From NCBI GenBank assembly GCA_023402505.1, contig JAEYGD010000258.1, forward strand, positions 1-5,566: a stretch of 5,566 nt of DNA. Direction: 5' to 3'. The position numbers and the translations under genes were made by a program. The notes below the pieces were generated by a model. It was not told where the DNA came from. It worked only from the letters and a program-made list of their open reading frames with translations, and made no database searches. This DNA is from Actinomycetes bacterium (GTDB lineage: Bacteria > Actinomycetota > Actinomycetes > Mycobacteriales > Micromonosporaceae). Positions 1 through 5,370 of this stretch are shown here, piece by piece; within the stretch, counting starts at the first letter, position 1; each line of letters starts with the position of its first letter.

Positions 1-4
1 CGGG

Positions 5-53
<49 letters not shown>

Positions 54-72
54 GCCGGCTTCTGTGCCCGGT

Positions 73-109
73 CGCCGGTTCTCCCGGCGCGGCGGCGCGG
101 TGCCGCCGC
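73..109. repeat. two overlapping GC-rich inverted repeats upstream of polA
   Basis: A 6-bp stem (73-78 with 84-89, loop TTCTC) and an 8-bp stem (89-96 with 102-109, 5-nt loop) lie side by side and share base 89, so the two full stems compete for that base. There is no T-rich tail, so this is not a classic intrinsic terminator. It could end an upstream transcript outside the window, or simply reflect the GC-rich sequence. Confidence 0.4.
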
Positions 110-132
110 CCGGGCCTGTCGGGGGTACGGAC

Positions 133-146
133 TAGAGTCGCCACCG
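133..146 (+). promoter_or_regulatory. candidate leaderless promoter of polA (-10 TAGAGT)
   Basis: TAGAGT at 133-138 fits the actinobacterial -10 pattern TANNNT. It ends 7 nt before the GTG start codon at 146, which places the expected transcription start on or next to the G of GTG. No convincing Shine-Dalgarno sequence precedes the GTG, and no good -35 is seen at 16-19 nt upstream. Leaderless mRNAs with this spacing are common in Streptomyces and Mycobacterium; their use here is inferred. Confidence 0.5.
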
Positions 147-2845
147 TGACAGCTACGACGCCGCGCCTGCTCCTCGTCGACGGACACTCCCTGGCCTACC
201 GGGCGTTCTTCGCCCTGCCGGTGGAGAACTTCTCCACCACGACGGGGCAGCCGACCAACGCGGTCTACGGCTTCACCTCCATGCTGATCAACGTGCTGCG
301 CGACGAGCGGCCCACGCACATCGTCGTGGCCTTCGACGTGTCCCGGCGCTCCTTCCGCACCGAGAAGTACGCGGAGTACAAGGCCGGCCGCAGCGAGACC
401 CCGACCGACTTCAAGGGCCAGGTCAGCCTGGTCAAGGAGGTCCTGGCGGCGCTGCGCGTGCCGGTCGTGGAGAAGGAGGGCTACGAGGCCGACGACGTCA
501 TCGCCACCCTCGCCTGCCAGGCCCGCGACCAGGGCATGTCGGTGCTGATCACCACCGGCGACCGGGACGCGTTCCAGCTCGTCGGCGACGACGTCACGGT
601 GCTCTACCCGCGGAAGGGCGTCTCCGACCTGGCCCGGATGGACCCGGCGGCGGTCGAGGCGAAGTACGGGGTGCCCCCGCAGCGCTACCGCGACCTGGCC
701 GCGCTGGTCGGCGAGACCAGCGACAACCTGCCCGGCGTCCCGGGTGTCGGGCCCAAGACGGCCGCCAAGTGGATCACCACCTACGGCGGCGTCGAAGGGG
801 TCGTCGCGCGCGCCGACGAGATCAAGGGCAAGGCCGGCGAGAGCCTGCGGGAGCGGCTCGCCGACGTGATCCGCAACTACGAGATCAACTGCCTGGTGTC
901 CGACCTGGAGCTGCCGCTGACCCCGGAGGACGCGCGCTGGCCGGGCTGGGACCGGGAGGCGGTGCACCAGGTCTTCGACACCCTCGAGTTCCGCATCCTG
1001 CGGGACCGGCTCTACCAGTACCTGGAAGCCGTCGAGCCGGAGGCCGAGGCGGGCTTCGACCTGGCCGGCGAGGTGCTGACCGAGCCCGGCGCGCTGGCCG
1101 CCTGGCTGGGCACGCACGCGGCGGACGGCAGCCCGGTCGGTGTCGCCGTCACGCTGGACACCGGGCCGAACCGGCGGCACACCGCCTCGGTGACCGGGAT
1201 GGCGCTGGCCACCGCCGCCGGGGCGGGGGCCTGGTTCGACCCGGCCCGGCTCGACGCCGCCGACGAGGCCGCCCTGGCGGGGTGGCTCGCCGACGAGAGC
1301 CGCCCCAAGGTGCTGCACGACAGCAAGCCGGCGGTGCTCGCGTTCGCCGCGCACGGGTGGCAGCTCGCGGGCATCGCCCGCGACACGCAGATCGCCGCTT
1401 ACCTGGCCCGGCCCGACCAGCGGTCCTACGACCTGACCGACCTGGCCCTGCGCTACCTGCACCGGGAGCTGCGGGTCGACACCCCGGACACCGGCCAGCT
1501 CACCTTCGACGGGCTCGGCGACGACGGCGAGGCCGAACAGAACCTGATGCTGCGCGCCCGGGCCACCCTGGACCTGGCCGACGCGATCGACGCCGAGCTG
1601 TCCCGCGACGGCGAGCAGTCGGCCCGGCTGATGGCCGGGGTGGAGCTGCCCCTGATGCGGGTCCTCGCCGGCATGGAGCGCACCGGCATCGCCGCCGACA
1701 CGGACTACCTGTCCGAGCTGGAGGCGCACTTCGCCGCCGAGGTGAAGGCCGCGGCGCAGGGCGCGTACGAGGCGGTGGGGCGGGAGTTCAACCTGGGCTC
1801 GCCCAAGCAGCTGCAGGAGATCCTCTTCGGTGAGCTGGGCCTGCCGAAGACCAAGCGGATCAAGACCGGCTACACCACCGACGCCGACGCCCTGCAGTGG
1901 CTCTACGCGCAGAATCCGCACCCGGTGCTGGCGCACCTGCTGCGCCACCGGGACGTGGCGAAGCTGAAGACCACGGTGGACGGTCTGCTCAAGTCGGTCT
2001 CCGACGACGGCCGCATCCACACCACCTTCAACCAGACCGTGGCGGCCACCGGGCGGCTCTCCTCCACCGAGCCGAACCTGCAGAACATCCCGATCCGCAC
2101 CGAGGAGGGCCGGCGGATCCGCCGGGCCTTCGTCGTCGGCGAGGGCTACGAGTGCCTGCTCACCGCCGACTACAGCCAGATCGAGATGCGGATCATGGCG
2201 CACCTGTCGGCGGACGACGCGCTGATCGAGGCGTTCAACTCCGGTCGGGACTTCCACGCGGCGACCGCGTCGTCGGTGTTCAAGGTGCCGGTGGAGGCGG
2301 TCACCGCCGACCAGCGGCGCAAGATCAAGGCGATGAACTACGGCCTGGCGTACGGGCTGAGCGCGTTCGGCCTCGCCCAGCAGCTCGGCATCACCGCCGA
2401 GGAGGCGCGCGGCCTGATGGAGGACTACTTCGCCGGGTTCGGCGGGGTGCGCGACTACCTGCAGGAGGTGGTGGCGCGGGCCCGCCACGACGGCTACACC
2501 GAGACGATCCTCGGCCGCCGCCGCTACCTGCCCGACCTGGTCAGCGACAACCGCCAGCGGCGGGAGATGGCCGAGCGGATGGCGCTCAACGCCCCGATCC
2601 AGGGTTCCGCCGCCGACATCATCAAGGTCGCGATGCTGCACGTCGACACGGCCCTGCTCGACGCGGGCCTGCGGTCCCGGATGCTGCTGCAGGTACACGA
2701 CGAGTTGGTGTTCGAGGTCGCCCCCGGCGAGCGGGAGGCCCTGGAGGCGCTGGTGCGGCGGGAGATGGGCGCGGCTTATCCGCTGTCGGTGCCGTTGGAG
2801 GTGTCGGTCGGCGAGGGCCGGGACTGGAACAGCGCCGACCACTGA
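146..2845 (+). CDS. polA: DNA polymerase I
   Basis: DNA polymerase I, which fills gaps and removes RNA primers during lagging-strand maturation and excision repair in the cytoplasm. The protein is 899 aa (E. coli 928), complete, with a GTG start. Residues 7-290 form the 5' nuclease (FEN) domain, with metal-binding acidic residues at D12, D64, E114, D116, D117, D139, D141 and D193, and a helix-hairpin-helix around 194-205 (NLPGVPGVGPKT). Residues about 305-490 correspond to the 3'-5' exonuclease domain but lack the DxE motif; only an equivalent of the DT motif (D413-T414) survives, so proofreading is probably absent, as in the mycobacterial enzyme. Residues about 500-899 are the family A polymerase: motif A DYSQIE (D675-E680), motif B R724, K728, Y732 and Y736, and motif C QVHDE (849-853). 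Tyr732 replaces E. coli Phe762. It ends 10 bp from the convergent DUF3140 gene. Confidence 0.98.
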   Translation: MTATTPRLLLVDGHSLAYRAFFALPVENFSTTTGQPTNAVYGFTSMLINVLRDERPTHIVVAFDVSRRSFRTEKYAEYKAGRSETPTDFKGQVSLVKEVLAALRVPVVEKEGYEADDVIATLACQARDQGMSVLITTGDRDAFQLVGDDVTVLYPRKGVSDLARMDPAAVEAKYGVPPQRYRDLAALVGETSDNLPGVPGVGPKTAAKWITTYGGVEGVVARADEIKGKAGESLRERLADVIRNYEINCLVSDLELPLTPEDARWPGWDREAVHQVFDTLEFRILRDRLYQYLEAVEPEAEAGFDLAGEVLTEPGALAAWLGTHAADGSPVGVAVTLDTGPNRRHTASVTGMALATAAGAGAWFDPARLDAADEAALAGWLADESRPKVLHDSKPAVLAFAAHGWQLAGIARDTQIAAYLARPDQRSYDLTDLALRYLHRELRVDTPDTGQLTFDGLGDDGEAEQNLMLRARATLDLADAIDAELSRDGEQSARLMAGVELPLMRVLAGMERTGIAADTDYLSELEAHFAAEVKAAAQGAYEAVGREFNLGSPKQLQEILFGELGLPKTKRIKTGYTTDADALQWLYAQNPHPVLAHLLRHRDVAKLKTTVDGLLKSVSDDGRIHTTFNQTVAATGRLSSTEPNLQNIPIRTEEGRRIRRAFVVGEGYECLLTADYSQIEMRIMAHLSADDALIEAFNSGRDFHAATASSVFKVPVEAVTADQRRKIKAMNYGLAYGLSAFGLAQQLGITAEEARGLMEDYFAGFGGVRDYLQEVVARARHDGYTETILGRRRYLPDLVSDNRQRREMAERMALNAPIQGSAADIIKVAMLHVDTALLDAGLRSRMLLQVHDELVFEVAPGEREALEALVRREMGAAYPLSVPLEVSVGEGRDWNSADH

Positions 2846-2846
2846 C

Positions 2847-2874
2847 CCGCGGCGGTCAGCGTCCCGGGCCGCGG
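2847..2874. terminator. possible bidirectional hairpin between convergent polA and DUF3140 genes
   Basis: A perfect 7-bp GC stem (CCGCGGC at 2847-2853 with GCCGCGG at 2868-2874) encloses a 14-nt loop just after the polA stop codon. It overlaps the last codons and the stop of the facing DUF3140 gene. There is no U-tract, only CGTTCCTT downstream on the plus strand, so it is a weak terminator candidate. In actinobacteria such tailless stems are often predicted but may not terminate efficiently. Confidence 0.3.
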
Positions 2875-3287
2875 CGTTCCTTCGGTGGTGCGCCGTGCCG
2901 CTGCAGCGCCTTGCGGGACGGGCCGCCCGGCGGCGGCAGCGGGCCCTTGGTCGGGTCGTGGCCCCAGTTCATCAGCGAGTAGCGCCACCGGGTCTGCCGG
3001 ACGTCACCGCTCGGACGCTGGGCCATGTGCCGGCGGACGTAGCCGACCACCTTGCGCATGTGCTTGTAGTCGGCCTCGGTGAGGTCGGCGCGTTTGCGGC
3101 GCAGCAGGCCGATGATCCGTCGTCCGGACTCGTGGCCGACCGACTCGCCGCCCTTGGTGCCCTTGCGCCAGCCAACGTGCTTGGATTCGTCGCTCTCCAG
3201 CCACTTCGACAGCTCGGCGGGTTTCATGTTCACCGCCTCGGTGAACTCCCGGTACGTCTGCTGCTGGTCCCCGTCGTCACGGCTCAC
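2856..3287 (-). CDS. DUF3140 family protein
   Basis: A 143-aa protein that I recognise as DUF3140. The core runs from about residue 11 (TYREFTEAVNMKP) through a segment rich in Lys, Gly and Glu, then the SGRRIIGLLRRKRADL stretch (54-69), HMRKVVGYVRRH (76-87), and ends with the family-typical WRYSLMNWGHDP (101-112). The function is unknown. The protein is very basic, and some relatives are labelled DNA-binding, so nucleic acid binding is a reasonable guess only. Residues 113-143 form a Pro/Arg/Lys-rich, probably disordered tail beyond the usual core. I chose GTG at 3287 because GAGG lies 9 nt upstream and the N-terminal TYREF block is conserved. Starting at the ATG of MKP would remove it. The gene overlaps the end of the DUF2945 gene by 11 bp, which suggests coupled translation. 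No membrane segment or signal peptide is visible. Confidence 0.85.
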   Translation of the reverse strand: MSRDDGDQQQTYREFTEAVNMKPAELSKWLESDESKHVGWRKGTKGGESVGHESGRRIIGLLRRKRADLTEADYKHMRKVVGYVRRHMAQRPSGDVRQTRWRYSLMNWGHDPTKGPLPPPGGPSRKALQRHGAPPKERRGPGR

Positions 3288-3492
3288 GGCGCAGCACCTC
3301 CGGCCGGTGGGCGACGTCGCGTCCCGAGTGGTCGTTGCGGATCCGGTACTGCGGGTGCTCCGGCGAGGCGTCCACGGTGTGCCCGCGCACGTGCGTCCGG
3401 TCGACCAGCTTCTCCTTGACCACGCCGTGGGCCCGCCCGCTGTGGCTGGCCCAGGAGACGTGGTCACCCTCGTGGAACTCCTGCTCGGCCAT
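3277..3492 (-). CDS. DUF2945 (HVA1 TUDOR-like) small protein
   Basis: A 71-aa protein that matches the single-domain DUF2945 / 'hypervirulence associated TUDOR' family over almost its whole length. It opens with FHEGDHVSWASHSGRAHG (6-23), a small SH3/Tudor-like beta-barrel start. It continues with GHTVDASPEHPQYRIRND (37-54) and closes with SGRDVAHRPEVL (56-67). The spacing of GDHV.W, A..E.PQY and AHRPE is typical of the family. The molecular function is unknown; Tudor/SH3-like barrels usually bind protein or nucleic acid, but no ligand can be read here. The ATG at 3492 fits family length. No good Shine-Dalgarno precedes it; the region instead holds a dyad (3501-3526) and an imperfect -10 (TAACCG) 6 nt before the ATG. 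The stop overlaps the DUF3140 start. I recall DUF2945 and DUF3140 genes occurring together in other actinobacteria, which supports a shared role. Confidence 0.87.
   Translation of the reverse strand: MAEQEFHEGDHVSWASHSGRAHGVVKEKLVDRTHVRGHTVDASPEHPQYRIRNDHSGRDVAHRPEVLRREP
3297..3300 (-). promoter_or_regulatory. ribosome binding site of the DUF3140 gene
   Basis: GAGG on the minus strand, 9 nt before the GTG at 3287, lies inside the last codons of the DUF2945 gene. It supports the GTG start and an operon in which ribosomes finishing DUF2945 feed DUF3140. Confidence 0.5.
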
Positions 3493-3538
3493 GCCGACCG
3501 GTTACCCGGTCCGACCGGGTGGTAACGGGCCTGGGTTA
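3493..3538 (-). promoter_or_regulatory. dyad and imperfect -10 in the Uma2-DUF2945 gap
   Basis: The 46-bp gap contains a dyad at 3501-3526. The outer arms GTTACC (3501-3506) and GGTAAC (3521-3526) pair perfectly, as do the inner arms CGGT (3507-3510) and ACCG (3514-3517), with a CCG loop and a 3-nt bulge. The octamer CCGACCGG occurs twice (3494-3501 and 3511-3518). On the minus strand TAACCG (3504-3499) lies 6 nt before the ATG, one base off TANNNT, and overlaps the dyad. The site could be an operator at a leaderless promoter, an mRNA stem-loop, or a weak terminator for the Uma2 transcript; the sequence does not decide. Confidence 0.35.
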
Positions 3539-4141
3539 TCAGGGCCTGATCTCGGCGATGGACAGCTTGACGTCGAACGGTTCGGCCAGTTCGACGAGCT
3601 CGGCGCTGTCGGCCACCAACTCGTACTGTCGCTCGCCACCCGGCCCGATCCGGTCGCCGAGCCGGTATGCGTAGAGGTGCACCGGATCCTGCTCGATGCG
3701 CCAGTAGAAGGGGATGCCGGCGGCAGCGTACTCGCCGGGCTTGGCGAACCGGTCGACCCGCCGGGTGCTCGGTGAGACGATCTCGACGGCCAGGACGACA
3801 TCGGCCGGCCGCAGCCGGGACCGGTCGGCCGGCAGCCCGGCGCGGCACAGCAGCACGTCCGGTTGCCGGCTGGTGTTGTGGCTGAGCGCGACACCGACCG
3901 CCTGGGTGGCGCGCAGGTGGGCCGGCGCGTGGGAGTGCAGCCACCTGCGCAGCAGAAACGAAATGTCCTGATGGCCCAGGGTGGGGGAGGGTGTCACCTG
4001 GACTACTCCGTCGACGAGTTCGACGCGGGGGGCGTCCTCCGGCAGGGCGAGCAGGTCCTCCAGCGTGTAGTCCGCACGCTGCTGCCGCATCGGGTCCGGA
4101 CACCAGGGGCCAGGTGATGTCGGGATGGGCCCGGCGCTCAT
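3539..4141 (-). CDS. Uma2 family endonuclease-like protein
   Basis: A 200-aa protein of the Uma2 family (DUF820), which has a restriction-endonuclease-like PD-(D/E)XK fold. The usual order of motifs is present: YTLEDLLALPED then VELVDGVVQVTPSP (E41 is the likely first acidic residue), H57 in GHQ, QPDVLLCR (D95), VVLAVEIVSPSTR (E120, with E-x-V in place of E-x-K), then D130, K135, and the closing GIPFYWRIE (142-150). The core is therefore intact and not an obvious pseudogene. Family members are abundant in actinobacteria and cyanobacteria, but their substrate is generally unknown; nuclease activity is inferred from the fold. I start at ATG 4141 because it gives the usual N-terminal Pro-rich lead and has a TANNNT element 6 nt upstream. 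An in-frame ATG at 4090 is the alternative and keeps all motifs. It ends 46 bp before the DUF2945 gene and starts 55 bp after the methyltransferase stop. Confidence 0.85.
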   Translation of the reverse strand: MSAGPIPTSPGPWCPDPMRQQRADYTLEDLLALPEDAPRVELVDGVVQVTPSPTLGHQDISFLLRRWLHSHAPAHLRATQAVGVALSHNTSRQPDVLLCRAGLPADRSRLRPADVVLAVEIVSPSTRRVDRFAKPGEYAAAGIPFYWRIEQDPVHLYAYRLGDRIGPGGERQYELVADSAELVELAEPFDVKLSIAEIRP

Positions 4142-4153
4142 GCGGTGAGCGTA
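4141..4153 (-). promoter_or_regulatory. candidate leaderless promoter of the Uma2 gene (-10 TACGCT)
   Basis: On the minus strand TACGCT (4153-4148) matches TANNNT and ends 6 nt before the ATG at 4141, so transcription could start at the A of ATG. No clear Shine-Dalgarno is present. A GCGACA sequence upstream resembles a -35, but its spacing of about 20 nt is long. Confidence 0.35.
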
Positions 4154-4196
4154 CCGCCGGCGGCCGAGATGCATGTCGCACCCGGAGTACGGCGGT

Positions 4197-5003
4197 TCAG
4201 CCGGACGGCTTCGCGGAGACGAAGATAGCGGTGCCGGGGAAGAGGCGGCCGCGCAGCGGGCTCCACTGGCCCCAGACGCCCTCGTGCCCCGGCGGCCACT
4301 CCGGCTCGACGATGTCCAGCAGGCGGAAGCCGGCGCCGACCAGCTCGCGGACCCGGTCGCCCAGCGTGCGGTGCTGTTCGACGTACGTGGCGACGCCGTG
4401 TTCGTCCTGCTCGACGTAGGGGGAGCGGTCGAAGTACGAGTGCACGGCGGCCAGCCCGGCCTCACCCGGGTCGTCCAGGAAGATCCACCGCATCGGGTGG
4501 GTGACCGAGAACACCCAGCGCCCGCCGGGGCGCAACACCCGCGCGACCTCCCGCATCACCGCCGCCGAGTCGGCGACGAACGGCACCGCGCCGAACGCGG
4601 TGCACACCACGTCGAACGCGGCGTCGGCGAACGGCAGGGCGAGCGCGTCGGCCTGCACCAGCGGCACGCGTACGCCGGTGCGGTCGGCGGCGAGCGCGGC
4701 GTGCCGCAACATGCCGGCGGACAGGTCCAGGGCGACCGGCCGCGCGCCCTGCGTGGCGAGCCAGCGGGCGGCCGCCGCGGCCCCGGCGCCGAGTTCCAGC
4801 ACGCGCCGCCCGGTGAGCTCACCGAGCAGCCGCGCGTCCTCCTCGCGTAGCCCTTCCGGGCACCAGACGAAGTCGGCCTCGCCGAGGAACGCCCCGTGCT
4901 CGGCCTGGTACGCGTCGGCGTCGGCGTCCCACCAGCGGCGGTTCGCCCGGCGCGCCTCGGCGTCGGCTACCGTGCGGCGGGTGACCCGGCTGTCGTCGTC
5001 CAC
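4197..5003 (-). CDS. class I SAM-dependent methyltransferase
   Basis: A 268-aa cytoplasmic protein with a Rossmann-like methyltransferase domain (about residues 45-170). Motif I is VLELGAGAAAAARWL (68-82; E70, G72, G74), which binds S-adenosylmethionine. D93 in ALDLSAGML is the expected ribose-binding acidic residue, D119 in VQADALALPF fits the adenine-contact position, FDVVCTAFGAVPFV (130-143) is motif IV-like, and VLRPGGRWVFSVTHP (156-170) is the typical post-core motif. The N-terminal part NRRWWDADADAYQAEHG (21-37) resembles the cap of actinobacterial small-molecule-type methyltransferases, and the C-terminal half (about 171-268) likely forms the substrate-binding lid. The substrate cannot be predicted. 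The start is GTG at 5003, with TAGCGT 6 nt upstream. It is divergent from rpsA. I recall a similar methyltransferase beside rpsA in other actinobacteria, so it may belong to the ancestral neighbourhood more than to the accessory block. Confidence 0.92.
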   Translation of the reverse strand: MDDDSRVTRRTVADAEARRANRRWWDADADAYQAEHGAFLGEADFVWCPEGLREEDARLLGELTGRRVLELGAGAAAAARWLATQGARPVALDLSAGMLRHAALAADRTGVRVPLVQADALALPFADAAFDVVCTAFGAVPFVADSAAVMREVARVLRPGGRWVFSVTHPMRWIFLDDPGEAGLAAVHSYFDRSPYVEQDEHGVATYVEQHRTLGDRVRELVGAGFRLLDIVEPEWPPGHEGVWGQWSPLRGRLFPGTAIFVSAKPSG

Positions 5004-5015
5004 CCGTCCACGCTA
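5003..5015 (-). promoter_or_regulatory. candidate leaderless promoter of the methyltransferase gene (-10 TAGCGT)
   Basis: On the minus strand TAGCGT (5015-5010) fits TANNNT and is separated by GGACGG (6 nt) from the GTG at 5003, which places the transcription start at the start codon. GGACGG is too close to the GTG to act as a normal ribosome binding site. No recognisable -35 is seen. Confidence 0.5.
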
Positions 5016-5160
5016 GGCGGCGTCCGGTGCCGGCGGGCCGCCGGGGCGGCCACGGTCGCCGGGACCCGCGGGGCGGGTGTGAGCAGCGTGACACCTGAGG
5101 CGGGCTGGGACCGAAATCTCCGCTTTCGCAGCTGGCGAGGTGGCGATGAGGTGGGAGGGC
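5016..5160. other. divergent intergenic stretch without a gene
   Basis: This part of the 367-bp divergent region between the methyltransferase and rpsA shows no supportable coding frame. The only structure I see is a short inverted repeat GGTGT/ACACC (5076-5080 with 5091-5095, 10-nt spacer), which is compatible with chance or with a weak operator. The segment from about 5110 on is less GC-rich and leads into the rpsA promoter. Confidence 0.4.
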
Positions 5161-5191
5161 TTGCACGCTGTGGTAATGCAGCGGGTAGGCT
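5161..5191 (+). promoter_or_regulatory. candidate rpsA promoter (TTGCAC - 19 nt - TAGGCT)
   Basis: TTGCAC (5161-5166) and TAGGCT (5186-5191) are close to the housekeeping sigma (HrdB/SigA-type) consensus TTGACA/TANNNT, with a somewhat long 19-nt spacer. Transcription would start near A5197. It is the best -35/-10 pair in the divergent region and points toward rpsA, which is expected to be strongly expressed. Confidence 0.55.
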
Positions 5192-5196
5192 AGACG

Positions 5197-5370
5197 ATGC
5201 GCTCGCGGATCGTGTGCCTCGGCAGGGAGCAGGTGTGCGGTCACCGGAGCCACTAATGATCTTCTCATGGTGATCGTTCGGTGTGCCCGGCGACGGATCC
5301 GCTGGCGCGGACAGGTCACTGCGACGCCACGCCTGCTGTGACAACCCATCCGACCGGAGCAACCGCCCAC
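5197..5370 (+). promoter_or_regulatory. long 5' leader of rpsA
   Basis: If the promoter at 5161-5191 is used, the mRNA has about 174 nt before the start codon. It contains a 7-bp stem with one G-U pair (5255-5261 with 5272-5278, 10-nt loop) and a 5-bp stem (5315-5319 with 5338-5342). E. coli rpsA is autoregulated through its leader by S1 protein; whether this leader works similarly is unknown. I do not recognise a known riboswitch or leader RNA family here. Confidence 0.4.
5356..5359 (+). promoter_or_regulatory. ribosome binding site of rpsA
   Basis: GGAG lies 11 nt before the ATG at 5371. The spacing is at the long end of normal. It is the only Shine-Dalgarno-like sequence near this start. 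Confidence 0.55.

Noticed and set aside
1897..2982. Long plus-strand frames inside polA (also 769-1833)
   Set aside because: Arg/Gly/Ala-rich translations in a shifted frame of a clear, complete polA; shadows caused by high GC.
2856..4181. A single 441-codon open frame on the minus strand covering DUF3140, DUF2945 and most of Uma2
   Set aside because: Only its last 143 codons match a family (DUF3140). Upstream it runs through the DUF2945 and Uma2 genes in another frame, with Arg/Pro/Gly-rich low-complexity sequence typical of GC-rich shadow frames.
3539..4465. A longer Uma2 protein of 308 codons starting inside the methyltransferase gene
   Set aside because: The extra N-terminal 108 residues are out-of-frame methyltransferase sequence of Ser/Arg/Pro-rich composition; Uma2 family length and motifs fit the 200-aa form.
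4501..5016. A 171-codon plus-strand frame opposite the methyltransferase gene
   Set aside because: Ser/Ala/Arg-rich composition antisense to a well-supported methyltransferase; no family recognised.
5267..5341. A 24-residue Arg-rich small ORF in the rpsA leader (ATG at 5267, TGA at 5339-5341)
   Set aside because: No ribosome binding site and no known leader-peptide signature; a short open frame is expected by chance in this composition. Ribosome profiling could reopen it.
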